A stretch of 64,000 nt of DNA from Alteromonas sp. RKMC-009 (GTDB lineage Bacteria; Pseudomonadota; Gammaproteobacteria; Enterobacterales; Alteromonadaceae): positions 4,340,001-4,404,000 of the forward strand of contig NZ_CP031010.1 of NCBI RefSeq assembly GCF_003584565.2. Direction: 5' to 3'. Position 1 is the stretch's first letter. Each line of letters starts with the position of its first letter. The position numbers were made by a program, and so were the translations under genes. Below are positions 1-7,524 of the stretch, one piece after another. The notes under the pieces are model-generated. The model had not been told where the DNA came from. It ran no database searches and was given only the letters and a program-made list of their open reading frames with translations.

Positions 1-276
1 ACTGCACTTGCACTTGTTGCTACTTCTGTTCTGTCTGTACCGGCAATGGCTGAAACATCATTGCAAAGCCAGCTTCAGGGCTATTTATCTGAGATGGTTG
101 AGCAACAAATCGATAACGTGCGCACAGAAATCCTGTCTGAAGTGACTCAGCTAGTGGCCAACACCACGTATCAGGCCGAACCTGAAGAAGCTGAAGAAAC
201 ACTGGTTGCTGACATCAAGATCCGTGATCTTAAACAGGAAGATGCGATGTCTTCTGAAGACATCAAAGGAGAGTAA
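1..276 (+). CDS. Small exported protein, 5' end outside the window
   Basis: The reading frame is open from the first base and ends at TAA 274-276. The first visible residues (TALALVATSVLSVPAMA) are the hydrophobic core and AxA-type cleavage site of a Sec signal peptide, with cleavage expected just before ETSLQ. The mature part, about 75 residues, is acidic and Gln/Glu-rich and probably helical; it has no cysteine and no family motif I recognise. The stop codon overlaps the start of the next small ORF by one base, so the two are probably co-translated. The true start lies upstream of the window. The function is unknown. Confidence 0.65.
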   Translation, partial: TALALVATSVLSVPAMAETSLQSQLQGYLSEMVEQQIDNVRTEILSEVTQLVANTTYQAEPEEAEETLVADIKIRDLKQEDAMSSEDIKGE

Positions 277-389
277 TGATGATGACATCAGGTGCGTTGT
301 TGTTGCTTGCGCTGGGACCGGTTGTCGCGTATCTCGCCAGCGCAGTGTTATTCAGCGGTGTGCAACACATTGCAGACCGCTTTCACTAA
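276..389 (+). CDS. 37-residue single-pass membrane protein (small ORF)
   Basis: It starts at ATG 276-278, sharing one base with the TAA of the upstream exported protein; two more in-frame ATGs follow directly (279 and 282). It ends at TAA 387-389. The product is a hydrophobic segment (GALLLLALGPVVAYLASAVL) followed by a short polar tail ending HIADRFH, typical of small single-span membrane proteins. The stop/start overlap suggests translational coupling, and an AAAGGAGAG Shine-Dalgarno-like stretch lies at 265-273. I do not recognise a family. It could be a partner of the preceding exported protein. Confidence is limited by its length. Confidence 0.5.
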   Translation: MMMTSGALLLLALGPVVAYLASAVLFSGVQHIADRFH

Positions 390-414
390 TCCCAACGAGC
401 TCCCGTAGGGCCTT

Positions 415-485
415 CCCTGAGTCAGAACTGGTAGCGGGACAGATTTTTACTGAGCCGTATGTCGCTGCCAGTTCTGACTACAGGG
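415..485. repeat. Long interrupted inverted repeat downstream of the small ORF
   Basis: The arms at 415-436 (CCCTGa GTCAGAACTGG tAGCG) and 463-485 are complementary apart from one bulge and one mismatch, separated by 26 bases. It lies in the short gap between convergent genes, next to a second hairpin at 484-506. It could form a large RNA hairpin at the 3' end of the rightward transcript. I see no protein-coding role. Confidence 0.55.
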
Positions 486-506
486 CTTTTTCGCTAAGAA
501 AAAGCC
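484..506. terminator. Hairpin between convergent genes
   Basis: GGCTTTTTC (484-492) pairs perfectly with GAAAAAGCC (498-506) around a five-base loop. It directly abuts the stop codon of mrcB and follows the 37-residue ORF. The stem is A/T-rich and lacks a long U-tract, so it may act as a weak bidirectional terminator together with the larger inverted repeat beside it. Confidence 0.45.
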
Positions 507-2837
507 TTAATTTCCAAACAAACGTTCCCACCAGCTTTTCTTTTCTTTGTCCGGAGGCGCTACAGGCTTACCGTAGCAATCCTGCGCCGGCGGCGGCAGT
601 ACATCAAGAATAGCCGGCACACTCATTGAGTCAGGACACCCGGCAATGGTTAGTGCACCCGTCTGACTGTCGAAATGTGCAATACCTAACCCTTCCGGAA
701 AACGTCGTGACAGTGACTTGGGCGACTGACTTTTCTGATAGTTTACAAACACAGGTAAGGCCCCGCCGGCACCGGTTAACAGCACTGGCTGGTTATCATC
801 ATTCCCTACCCATACAGTTGCCACATTATTCCGGTCAAAGCCGGTAAACCAGCTGTCGCGGTAATCATCTGTGGTGCCGGTTTTACCGCCCATATTGATA
901 TTCGGGAAATTACTGCCCACACGTTTAGCTGTACCTTCAGTGGTCACTTTATACAACGCGTAGTTCAGCAGGTATGTCGCGGCCTCATCTACCCGCTGGG
1001 AATAGTAATCGGCATTCTGCCATACCAGCCGGTTATTCGAAGAAACAACCGATGTCACAGTATGCAGCGGAATATAACGGCCATTGTTCGAAATGGTCTG
1101 ATACATCTGGTTAGTTTCCAACGGCGATAACGACATGGCCCCGAGTGTCATAGCCGGCACCTCGCGGAAGTCACTCTCTACTCCCAGCCGGTGAATGGTT
1201 TCTGCCACATTGTCGAGCCCCACTTGCATACCGAGATTCACTGTAGGCACATTTAACGATTCTGTCAGACCTTCAATCAGAGGCACTTGTCCACGGAATT
1301 TCTTATCCGCGTTCAGGGGTGACCAGGTTTGTCCGTTGCCATTTTCAAGGGTAATGGGTTCGTCCTGTAAAGGAGTCGCCAGATTAAACATTACCGGGTC
1401 TTCCAGAGCAGTGAGATATACTGCCGGCTTAATGAGTGAGCCCACCTGACGTTTGGCATCCAACGCACGGTTAAACCCTTTGAAGCTGGTATCTTTACTG
1501 CCCACAATGGCACGAATTTCTCCACTGGCGATATCAGTCACAATCATCGCGGCCTGTAACTCAGCTTTGCGATCTGACTGCAGGCCCTTCAGTGTGTTTT
1601 CAACCGCTTTTTCAGCCCTGCGCTGGGCATATATATCCAGCGTGGTAAATACCTTCACCCCGGAGTCACGCAGGGAAGGATCGGCAAGAATGGTGTTCAG
1701 TTCACGGCGCACTTTATCCATAAAAGCAGGATGTTTCCCGCTGGCTAAGCTCGCGCCGGACGCCAGACCTACAGGAGAGTTAACAGCAAATTCGTATTGC
1801 TTACGGTCGAGTTCATTGGCTTCAAATAAAATGCGCAATACCAGATTACGCCGCTCAATAACCCGTTCTTCGTAGCGTCTCGGATTGTAATAGGATGGCC
1901 CTTTTATCATGGCCACCAGCGTGGCGATTTCAGGTACGCTGAGTTCATTGGCCGGCCGGTCGAAATAGAAATAACTGGCAAGGCCAAACCCGTGCACAGC
2001 CATGTCTCCGTTCTGACCCAGAAAAACTTCGTTCAGATAGGCCTGTAAAATTTCATCTTTGCTGTAACGGGCATCGATGATGAGTGCCATCAATGCTTCT
2101 TTTATTTTCCTCGTCAGCGCTTTTTCTCTGGTGAGGTACAGGTTTTTCACCAGCTGCTGCGTTAAAGTACTGCCACCCTGCACGGTTCTCCCTGCCTGAA
2201 TGTTAGCAACCAGCGCGCGGAGAATAGAAAGTGGTGCGACCCCGTGGTGCTTGTAGAAATCTTTATCCTCGACAAGGATCAGGGCTTTCGGTAATAAAGG
2301 CGGAATTTCATTCAGCTTCACCAGCATACGGTCTTCGCGGCTGCCACTTACCATTCTTGTGACAAGCCAGGGCTCCAGACGAATTTTCGGCAGTGAAATA
2401 CCGGCACTGTCATCCCGGATACTGCTGATACGACTGCCCTGCCAGGTAATGGTGATCTGGCGTAAAGGCTCATCGCCATCAGGAAAACTGAAAGCCCGTC
2501 GCTGAACCACCAGCTTATTGCCGGTATAACGATATTCTCCGCTACTATCGGGATTGGTGACCTTCCGGTAACCAAGCAGTTTCAGTTCATCAAGCACTTC
2601 TTTTGGCGTGATTTCCAGCGCTTCAGATAAAACCAGCGGCCGGGCAAATATTTGCGCCGGGACTTCCCATTTATTGCCTGTAAAGGTGTGCTTAATCTGG
2701 GCATCCAGATACACCATGTACCCTGTCAGCACCACGAACCCGACAATACATAACTTGAACAACAGCCCGGGCCAGCGACGGCGGGGTTTGCTGCCAATTT
2801 TCTTTGGTTTATTAACTTTCGTCTGTTTTTTAGCCAC
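507..2837 (-). CDS. mrcB: Penicillin-binding protein 1B, bifunctional glycosyltransferase/transpeptidase
   Basis: PBP1b polymerises lipid II into glycan strands and cross-links the peptides, acting at the outer face of the inner membrane. The 776-residue product has a basic cytoplasmic N-terminus, one transmembrane segment near residues 25-45, and a UB2H-like region before the GT51 domain. The GT51 domain shows EDKDFYKHHG with the catalytic Glu and the QGGSTLTQQLVKNLYL motif. The transpeptidase domain has all three signatures: SLIK (SxxK nucleophile, in RQVGSLIKPAVYL), SLN (SxN) and KTGTT (KTG). The length fits PBP1b rather than PBP1a. It is transcribed alone, convergent with the small genes to its left. 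The activator LpoB is not visible in this window. Confidence 0.95.
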   Translation of the reverse strand: MAKKQTKVNKPKKIGSKPRRRWPGLLFKLCIVGFVVLTGYMVYLDAQIKHTFTGNKWEVPAQIFARPLVLSEALEITPKEVLDELKLLGYRKVTNPDSSGEYRYTGNKLVVQRRAFSFPDGDEPLRQITITWQGSRISSIRDDSAGISLPKIRLEPWLVTRMVSGSREDRMLVKLNEIPPLLPKALILVEDKDFYKHHGVAPLSILRALVANIQAGRTVQGGSTLTQQLVKNLYLTREKALTRKIKEALMALIIDARYSKDEILQAYLNEVFLGQNGDMAVHGFGLASYFYFDRPANELSVPEIATLVAMIKGPSYYNPRRYEERVIERRNLVLRILFEANELDRKQYEFAVNSPVGLASGASLASGKHPAFMDKVRRELNTILADPSLRDSGVKVFTTLDIYAQRRAEKAVENTLKGLQSDRKAELQAAMIVTDIASGEIRAIVGSKDTSFKGFNRALDAKRQVGSLIKPAVYLTALEDPVMFNLATPLQDEPITLENGNGQTWSPLNADKKFRGQVPLIEGLTESLNVPTVNLGMQVGLDNVAETIHRLGVESDFREVPAMTLGAMSLSPLETNQMYQTISNNGRYIPLHTVTSVVSSNNRLVWQNADYYSQRVDEAATYLLNYALYKVTTEGTAKRVGSNFPNINMGGKTGTTDDYRDSWFTGFDRNNVATVWVGNDDNQPVLLTGAGGALPVFVNYQKSQSPKSLSRRFPEGLGIAHFDSQTGALTIAGCPDSMSVPAILDVLPPPAQDCYGKPVAPPDKEKKSWWERLFGN

Positions 2838-3002
2838 TTATCATGCCAATATAGAAAACGTCAAAGGGGATTTTGCGGTTTTCGCGGCTGAATTTCCAGC
2901 CTGAAACTAACCGTGCAAATCATTGTCATCTTGCAGTAATCTTATGATTACGCCAGAACAATCAATCCGGATGGCCCGGAAGGCGCCAGAAAGGAGTGAA
3001 AC

Positions 3003-3242
3003 ATGAAAATTTCCATCGATATCGACCTTTCACCCAAGGAAGCAAGAGAACTCATGGGATGGCCGGATATGAGCAAACTCCATGAGGCCACCATCTCACA
3101 ACTCAGCGAGCAAATCAAAAGCGGAAATCAGGAAGCCATGATGTCCATGCTGAAGCCCTACCTGGACGGCAGTCAGCAAGCATTCTCATTCTATCAAAAG
3201 ATGCTGGAAAGCATGGCAACCACAGGAACCAGCAAAAAATAA
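3003..3242 (+). CDS. DUF6489-like small protein upstream of phaC
   Basis: This is a 79-residue soluble protein with a strong ribosome-binding site (AAAGGAGTG) before the ATG. It begins MKISIDIDLSPKEARELMGWPDM, a short strand followed by helices, and the rest is a helical, Met/Gln-rich segment reminiscent of phasins. The N-terminal pattern resembles the DUF6489 family; I recall this from memory and have not tested it. It ends 15 bases before phaC and is almost certainly co-transcribed with it, which suggests a role in PHA synthase activity or granule formation. There is no signal peptide or membrane segment. Confidence 0.7.
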   Translation: MKISIDIDLSPKEARELMGWPDMSKLHEATISQLSEQIKSGNQEAMMSMLKPYLDGSQQAFSFYQKMLESMATTGTSKK

Positions 3243-3257
3243 GCACGGAGGTTTTTT

Positions 3258-5033
3258 GTGCACGAGCAGGACAAAGATCATATTCTGGACACATTGAATC
3301 AATACGCACAGCAGTTTAACGCCATGGTTCATAACATTCTGACGAAGAAAAATAGCAGTGAGGAGACATCCGCTATGTTCGACCCGGAAAAGTTAGGTTC
3401 GCTGCTGTCAAACGACACGGTAGAGGTAGATTCGGCAAAGCTTATCCAGACGCAAATGGATTTCATGCGTCAACAAACTGAATTGTGGCAGCAGGCGACT
3501 AAGGCCATGTTGGGAGAGAATGCCCATCCTGTTATGCAGGAAGAGAAAGGCGACCGTCGTTTTTCTCATACAGACTGGCAGGACAATCCCATATTCAGTT
3601 ACATGAAGCAGGCTTACCTGATTAATTCCAAGATGTTGCAGGGCATGATTTCATCCATGCATTTCAAAGATCCCAAGTCGGAAGAACAGGTAAAATTCTA
3701 CACCCGTCAATATATCAACTCGGTATCACCGACCAATTACTTACTGTCAAACCCGGAAGTGTGCGAAGAAATTCTGAAAACCAAAGGCCAGAACATGGTG
3801 AAAGGCATTGAGAATTTCATGCGGGATCTGGAAAAGAGTCCTCTTGAAGCGTTCAAAATCACACAGACCGATATGGATGCCTTCGAGTTAGGTGTCAACC
3901 TGGCTACCACCGAAGGCCAGATCGTTTATCAGAACGATTTGATGCAGTTAATTCATTACACGCCGAAGCATGAGAAAACCTTTTCGACGCCAATACTGTT
4001 TGTGCCTCCTTTCATAAATAAATACTACATTCTTGATCTCGACGAACGAAAGTCCGTGGTAAAAGGCCTGCTTGATGCCGGTTTTTCGGTGTTTATGATT
4101 TCCTGGGTCAACCCGGATGCAAAACTGGCGGACCAGGATTTCTTCGATTACATGAAGAAAGGTCCGGTGGAAGCCCTTGATGTGGTTTGTGATATCACCG
4201 GTAAGAAGAAAGTGAATATGGTGGGCTTTTGTGTGGGCGGCACTTTGCTTAGCACAGCAACGGCTTATCTGCGTGCGAAAAAAGACACCCGCATTGAGTC
4301 ACTCACTTTACTGACCACCTTACTGGACTTCAGTGAACCCGGCGAAATTGGTAATTACCTTACCGAAGATGCATTACCTGTGATGGAGCAGAACGCAGAC
4401 ATCAAAGGTATTTACGACGGCCGCATTCTGGGCCTGAGCTTTAGTTTGCTGCGGGAAAACAACCTTTTCTGGTCGTATTTTATTAATAACTACCTCAAGG
4501 GCAAAGACCCTGCCGCCTTTGATATTTTATTCTGGAACAGCGACGCCACCAACATCACTGCGGCCTGTTTTAAGCAATACATCCGCACCATGTACTGGGA
4601 AGATAAACTGAAAGTGCCGGGGGCAGTAGAAATTGACGGCATTCCCATCGACCTTGGAAATATTGATGTGCCGGTGTATTTCCTGACTACTCTGGCAGAC
4701 CACATTGTGCTATGGCAGGGCGCCTACAAAGGGACACAGCTGGTATCAGGCGATACACGCTTTGTACTCGCCGGGTCGGGGCACCTTGCAGGGGTAATTA
4801 ACCCGCCAGATCCCGGGAAATATCCGCACTGGATTAACGACAATCTGCCGGCAAGTGCCAGCGAATGGTTTGATGGTGCTGTGAAGCAGGAAGGCTCATG
4901 GTGGCCAGACTGGCATGCATGGTTGCAGAGTCACCGAAAAACAAAAGTGAATGCCCCGCAGCCCGGTGAAAGTGAAAAATATCCGGCCATCGAAGCAGCC
5001 CCGGGCAGTTACGTGAAAAAACAGCTGGGATAA
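3258..5033 (+). CDS. phaC: Class I poly(3-hydroxyalkanoate) synthase PhaC
   Basis: PhaC polymerises (R)-3-hydroxyacyl-CoA into PHA on the granule surface. The 591-residue product has the PhaC N-terminal domain (roughly 90-270) and an alpha/beta-hydrolase domain. The catalytic triad is visible: Cys325 in the lipase-like box GFCVGG, Asp481 (TLADH) and His509 (GSGHLAG). Translation starts at GTG 3258, preceded at good spacing by ACGGAGG. The size and the lack of a PhaE/PhaR-subunit partner indicate class I, which prefers short-chain monomers. It follows the DUF6489-like gene in one operon. The monomer supplier phaB is 5 kb downstream on the other strand; phaA is absent from the window. Confidence 0.95.
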   Translation: MHEQDKDHILDTLNQYAQQFNAMVHNILTKKNSSEETSAMFDPEKLGSLLSNDTVEVDSAKLIQTQMDFMRQQTELWQQATKAMLGENAHPVMQEEKGDRRFSHTDWQDNPIFSYMKQAYLINSKMLQGMISSMHFKDPKSEEQVKFYTRQYINSVSPTNYLLSNPEVCEEILKTKGQNMVKGIENFMRDLEKSPLEAFKITQTDMDAFELGVNLATTEGQIVYQNDLMQLIHYTPKHEKTFSTPILFVPPFINKYYILDLDERKSVVKGLLDAGFSVFMISWVNPDAKLADQDFFDYMKKGPVEALDVVCDITGKKKVNMVGFCVGGTLLSTATAYLRAKKDTRIESLTLLTTLLDFSEPGEIGNYLTEDALPVMEQNADIKGIYDGRILGLSFSLLRENNLFWSYFINNYLKGKDPAAFDILFWNSDATNITAACFKQYIRTMYWEDKLKVPGAVEIDGIPIDLGNIDVPVYFLTTLADHIVLWQGAYKGTQLVSGDTRFVLAGSGHLAGVINPPDPGKYPHWINDNLPASASEWFDGAVKQEGSWWPDWHAWLQSHRKTKVNAPQPGESEKYPAIEAAPGSYVKKQLG

Positions 5034-5042
5034 ACCGGCAGA

Positions 5043-5069
5043 CAAAAAAAGGGGGCGTTCAACGCCCCG
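5043..5069 (-). terminator. Rho-independent terminator of the DUF4168 gene
   Basis: GGGGCG (5052-5057) pairs with CGCCCC (5063-5068) around a five-base loop. Read leftward, the stem is followed by a run of T residues (the A-tract 5044-5050 on the + strand). It can also slow rightward transcription leaving phaC. Confidence 0.8.
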
Positions 5070-5099
5070 CTTTGCTTCTGTCTACATGAGGATTCAGTA

Positions 5100-5498
5100 T
5101 TACGATTCGCTGTTTTGTGTTTTAGCGATGTCCAGTACGCGGGATCTTAGTTTTTCATCCGTTTGTACCAGTTGTGCAATGGTCGTGTAGGTTTGCACCT
5201 CAAGACCGGTTTTTTCAATTTCTGTTACCATTTCAGTTTGTGCAGCCTGCTGAATTTGCTGCATCTTCTCAGGTGTTTCATCACCTTTCAGTTCAGACTG
5301 ATATTTATCTGCAACATCACTGACCGCATTCATCGCGACAGTAAATTTCTCAAGAGTTGCATCATCGAAATCCTTCGACTGTGTCATCGGCGCACTTGAC
5401 GGGGCAGCCTCTTTGGTTTCCTGAGCTGCCTGTGCAGCGAAATTTAACGTGCAAGCAACAGCGAGGCTCATCACAAGTGATTTGACAAGTTTAGTCAT
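5100..5498 (-). CDS. Exported DUF4168 domain protein
   Basis: A 132-residue protein with a Sec signal peptide (MTKLVKSLVMSLAVACTLNFAAQA, cleavage after AQA) and a DUF4168-type helical domain. I chose the ATG at 5498 because a CCGGAGA ribosome site lies eight bases before it; an in-frame ATG six codons earlier has no such site. The mature protein is charged and helical, with no cysteine left after processing. The family is found in the periplasm of many proteobacteria and its role is not established. The gene diverges from phaR and has its own terminator, so its place in the PHA locus may be positional only. Confidence 0.8.
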   Translation of the reverse strand: MTKLVKSLVMSLAVACTLNFAAQAAQETKEAAPSSAPMTQSKDFDDATLEKFTVAMNAVSDVADKYQSELKGDETPEKMQQIQQAAQTEMVTEIEKTGLEVQTYTTIAQLVQTDEKLRSRVLDIAKTQNSES

Positions 5499-5717
5499 AA
5501 TAATCTCCGGTTTCATTTGAATTGCCTGAAATGCGTTATCTTCAAATGAATGTGATTAAAAGAAAGATAATCCGGCTATTCAGGCTCTCAACAGTGATAC
5601 AGCGATAACTATGCCAATCACGATTTAACCAGTAATTTCAGCAGGTTAACAAAATTCAGATTTTACTATCAGTGAAAAAGGTGGTCAGAGTGTCGCTTAT
5701 TTTCACACCTTTTAGGT

Positions 5718-5730
5718 TGCCGCAGCGGCA
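5718..5730. promoter_or_regulatory. TGC-rich palindrome upstream of phaR (possible autoregulatory site)
   Basis: TGCCGCAGCGGCA is a perfect palindrome around one central base, 43 bases before the phaR start. PhaR proteins of this family bind TGC-rich palindromes and autoregulate. The half-site spacing differs from the sites found upstream of the phasin gene, so this assignment is tentative. Confidence 0.35.
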
Positions 5731-5773
5731 TTTTGTGCGTTACTCTCAATTCAGCACCGCCGGAGGTAACATT

Positions 5774-6190
5774 ATGATCATCATTAAAAAATATCCTAAT
5801 CGCAGATTGTACGACACATCTCAGAGTCAGTACGTTAACCTCGATTATATAAAGGCGTTAATCAATGAACGTCAGGAATTTAAGGTGATTGACTCCAAAA
5901 GCGAAGATGACATTACCAAGTCATTATTGCTACAAATCATCAGTGAATCCGAAGCCAACGAAAACCAGTCTTTGTTAACGAATTCGTTACTCAAACAACT
6001 AATCCGTTATTACGACACTGACATGCAGGACTTTCTGCGACAGTACCTTGAACAATCTCTTGTTACCTTCATAGAGCAACAGGATCAGGTACAGGGTATG
6101 ATGAAAAATATGATGGATAACACGCCGTTCGGTATGTTTAACAAAATCATCGAACAAAATATGGATGCCTGGAAGAAGAACCAGAAGTAA
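5774..6190 (+). CDS. phaR: Polyhydroxyalkanoate synthesis repressor PhaR
   Basis: PhaR is a DNA-binding protein that also binds nascent PHA; polymer titrates it off DNA and so induces phasin genes. The 138-residue product begins MIIIKKYPNRRLYDT, the hallmark of the PHB accumulation regulatory (PHB_acc_N) DNA-binding domain, and continues with the PHB_acc helical domain (about 65-125) ending in a Met-rich tail. The ATG at 5774 is preceded by CGGAGG; a longer frame upstream has no ribosome site and lacks family similarity. It lies between phaC and the phasins, as in many PHA loci. Probable binding sites flank the phasin promoter just downstream. Confidence 0.93.
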   Translation: MIIIKKYPNRRLYDTSQSQYVNLDYIKALINERQEFKVIDSKSEDDITKSLLLQIISESEANENQSLLTNSLLKQLIRYYDTDMQDFLRQYLEQSLVTFIEQQDQVQGMMKNMMDNTPFGMFNKIIEQNMDAWKKNQK

Positions 6191-6259
6191 GTATCACATA
6201 CTGGCAGGAGAGCAATACACCTGCCCCGAAACAGACAGACCTGCCACATTTCCTCTTCA

Positions 6260-6276
6260 ATGCTGCAGAGCAGCAT
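6260..6276. promoter_or_regulatory. PhaR-type operator, site 1 upstream of the phasin gene
   Basis: ATGCTGC-AGA-GCAGCAT is a perfect palindrome containing CTGC-N3-GCAG (6263-6273), the pattern described for PhaR of Paracoccus denitrificans. It is the most distal of three similar sites before the phasin gene. Confidence 0.6.
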
Positions 6277-6318
6277 AAAAAGCTATTTGCTTATTAAATA
6301 ATCGTCTAAACATTCTTG

Positions 6319-6329
6319 CTGCACCGCAA
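6319..6329. promoter_or_regulatory. PhaR-type operator, site 2
   Basis: CTGC-ACC-GCAA matches CTGC-N3-GCAG except at the last base. It ends nine bases before the -35 element of the predicted phasin promoter. Confidence 0.5.
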
Positions 6330-6337
6330 CATTTTTG

Positions 6338-6366
6338 TTGATCTCTTCAAATGCCCTGGTTAATAT
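6338..6366 (+). promoter_or_regulatory. Predicted sigma-70 promoter of the phasin genes
   Basis: TTGATC (6338-6343), a 17-base spacer and TAATAT (6361-6366) form a good -35/-10 pair, putting the transcription start near 6373. PhaR-type sites lie immediately upstream and immediately downstream, which fits repression by occlusion. Confidence 0.55.
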
Positions 6367-6379
6367 CTAATCAAATCTT

Positions 6380-6393
6380 GCTGCAACGCAGCA
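6380..6393. promoter_or_regulatory. PhaR-type operator, site 3
   Basis: CTGC-AAC-GCAG (6381-6391) is a perfect match to the PhaR pattern, extended by flanking TG and CA on each side. It sits just after the predicted transcription start, where a bound repressor would block initiation or clearance. Confidence 0.6.
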
Positions 6394-6425
6394 GAAGGAC
6401 TTCATCAACTGGTCGGGAGAAGAGT

Positions 6426-7043
6426 ATGTTTGGCAAGTTTTCAGAACAGCTGAAAAGTACCACTAAACCGGTACATACGCTGTTTGCTGTGAATACAAAA
6501 ACGCTGGAAAGTCTGTCTCAACACCAAACCACGTTATTTACGGGTTTGCTGAGCGACAGTGTTCGTTACATTGAAGCGGTAACGAAACAAACAGAGTTTA
6601 GAGGTGTAATGACAGCGAATTCTGAACTGGCTGAGTCAGTGCGTGAACGCATGACCAGTGCGTCGAAAGACACCTACTCCACCCTTAACGCCATGCGTGA
6701 AGAAATGACCGAAGTGATGGCGGCTAGTCTGGCCACCGCCACAGAAGAAACCAAAGAAACCGTTGAAAAAGCGACAGCAGCCGTGAAGAAAACCACGAAA
6801 GCTGCCGCACCGAAAAAAGCTGCGCCTGAAGCCGCGAAAGCGCCGGTAAAGGCAGCAGAAAAAGTGGCTGAAGCAACAAAGGAAACTGTTGAGAAGGCCG
6901 CTGAAGAGACAAAAGCCGTTGCTGAAGAAGCAAAGGAAGCGACTGCTGAGGCAAAACCTGCCGCAGCAGCAAAGAAACCAGCAACACGTACCCGTCGCAC
7001 GACTGCTAAGAAGACTGCGACAACGACTAAATCAACTAGCTAA
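6426..7043 (+). CDS. Phasin with histone-like Ala/Lys-rich tail (PhaF-like)
   Basis: Phasins coat PHA granules and control their number and size. This 205-residue protein has a helical phasin_2-type domain (about 1-110) and a long C-terminal tail of Ala, Lys, Glu, Pro and Thr with AAKK-like repeats, ending in a TRTRRTTAKK-rich basic stretch. This organisation resembles PhaF of pseudomonads, whose histone-like tail binds DNA and distributes granules at cell division; the same role here is inferred. The ATG at 6426 follows GGGAGAAGAG. It is controlled by the PhaR-flanked promoter upstream and lies 26 bases before a second phasin. The tail is low-complexity, so its exact homology is hard to judge. 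Confidence 0.85.
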   Translation: MFGKFSEQLKSTTKPVHTLFAVNTKTLESLSQHQTTLFTGLLSDSVRYIEAVTKQTEFRGVMTANSELAESVRERMTSASKDTYSTLNAMREEMTEVMAASLATATEETKETVEKATAAVKKTTKAAAPKKAAPEAAKAPVKAAEKVAEATKETVEKAAEETKAVAEEAKEATAEAKPAAAAKKPATRTRRTTAKKTATTTKSTS

Positions 7044-7069
7044 CTTACCCCGGAAACTGGAGACAAGTA

Positions 7070-7417
7070 ATGTTTGAGCAAATGAACGAGCAAATGAAAA
7101 GCGCAATGAAGCCGATGACTGACCTTGCGACATTGAACATGAGTACAATGCAGGATCTGGCAGAAAAACAGAACGCCCTGTATTCATCTCTGTTATCTGA
7201 AAATATGTCTTATTTTGAAAAAGCTTCTCAGCAGAAAGATCTGTCTGGTCTGGCTGAAATGAACAAGGCATATGTTGAAACTATTCAGGAAACTGTTACT
7301 GATGCAGCGAAAAGCTCATATGCAGTAATTTCTGATGCACAACAGAAAGCTGGCGAGATGTTCAAAGGTTTAAGCGACGAAATGACTGCGAAATTCCAAA
7401 GCGCAGCAAAAGCATAA
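7070..7417 (+). CDS. Phasin family protein, short form
   Basis: A 115-residue helical, Met/Gln/Lys-rich protein that covers only the phasin_2 domain. It starts MFEQMNEQMKSAMKPMTDLATLN and has no signal peptide, membrane span or cysteine. CTGGAGACAAGTA precedes the ATG. It shares its general sequence pattern with the N-terminal domain of the preceding phasin but lacks the basic tail, so it probably coats granules without binding DNA. It is co-transcribed with its neighbour under the PhaR-flanked promoter and is followed by a strong stem-loop. Confidence 0.88.
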   Translation: MFEQMNEQMKSAMKPMTDLATLNMSTMQDLAEKQNALYSSLLSENMSYFEKASQQKDLSGLAEMNKAYVETIQETVTDAAKSSYAVISDAQQKAGEMFKGLSDEMTAKFQSAAKA

Positions 7418-7423
7418 GTCCCT

Positions 7424-7451
7424 CCTGAGCGGCCTTCAGAGGCCGCTCAGG
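7424..7451 (+). terminator. Strong stem-loop after the phasin genes
   Basis: CCTGAGCGGCC (7424-7434) pairs perfectly with 7441-7451 around a six-base loop. There is no T-tract. It may stabilise the phasin mRNA or partially terminate before phaZ. Confidence 0.6.
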
Positions 7452-7524
7452 TTACCCCACATCAAGTGAACCTTTTCATCCCCCAAAAGGTCTTAGCCCC
7501 AGCCAGTATTTGAGGAGAGACGTA

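Noticed and set aside
6674..7000. A 108-codon minus-strand frame rich in Ala, Phe, Val and Ser opposite the phasin tail
   Set aside because: It arises from the low-complexity Ala/Lys repeats on the coding strand.
6750..7020. Direct-repeat-like low-complexity DNA resembling a repeat array
   Set aside because: The repetition follows Ala/Lys codons of the phasin tail and has no regular spacer structure; it is not a CRISPR or a satellite.
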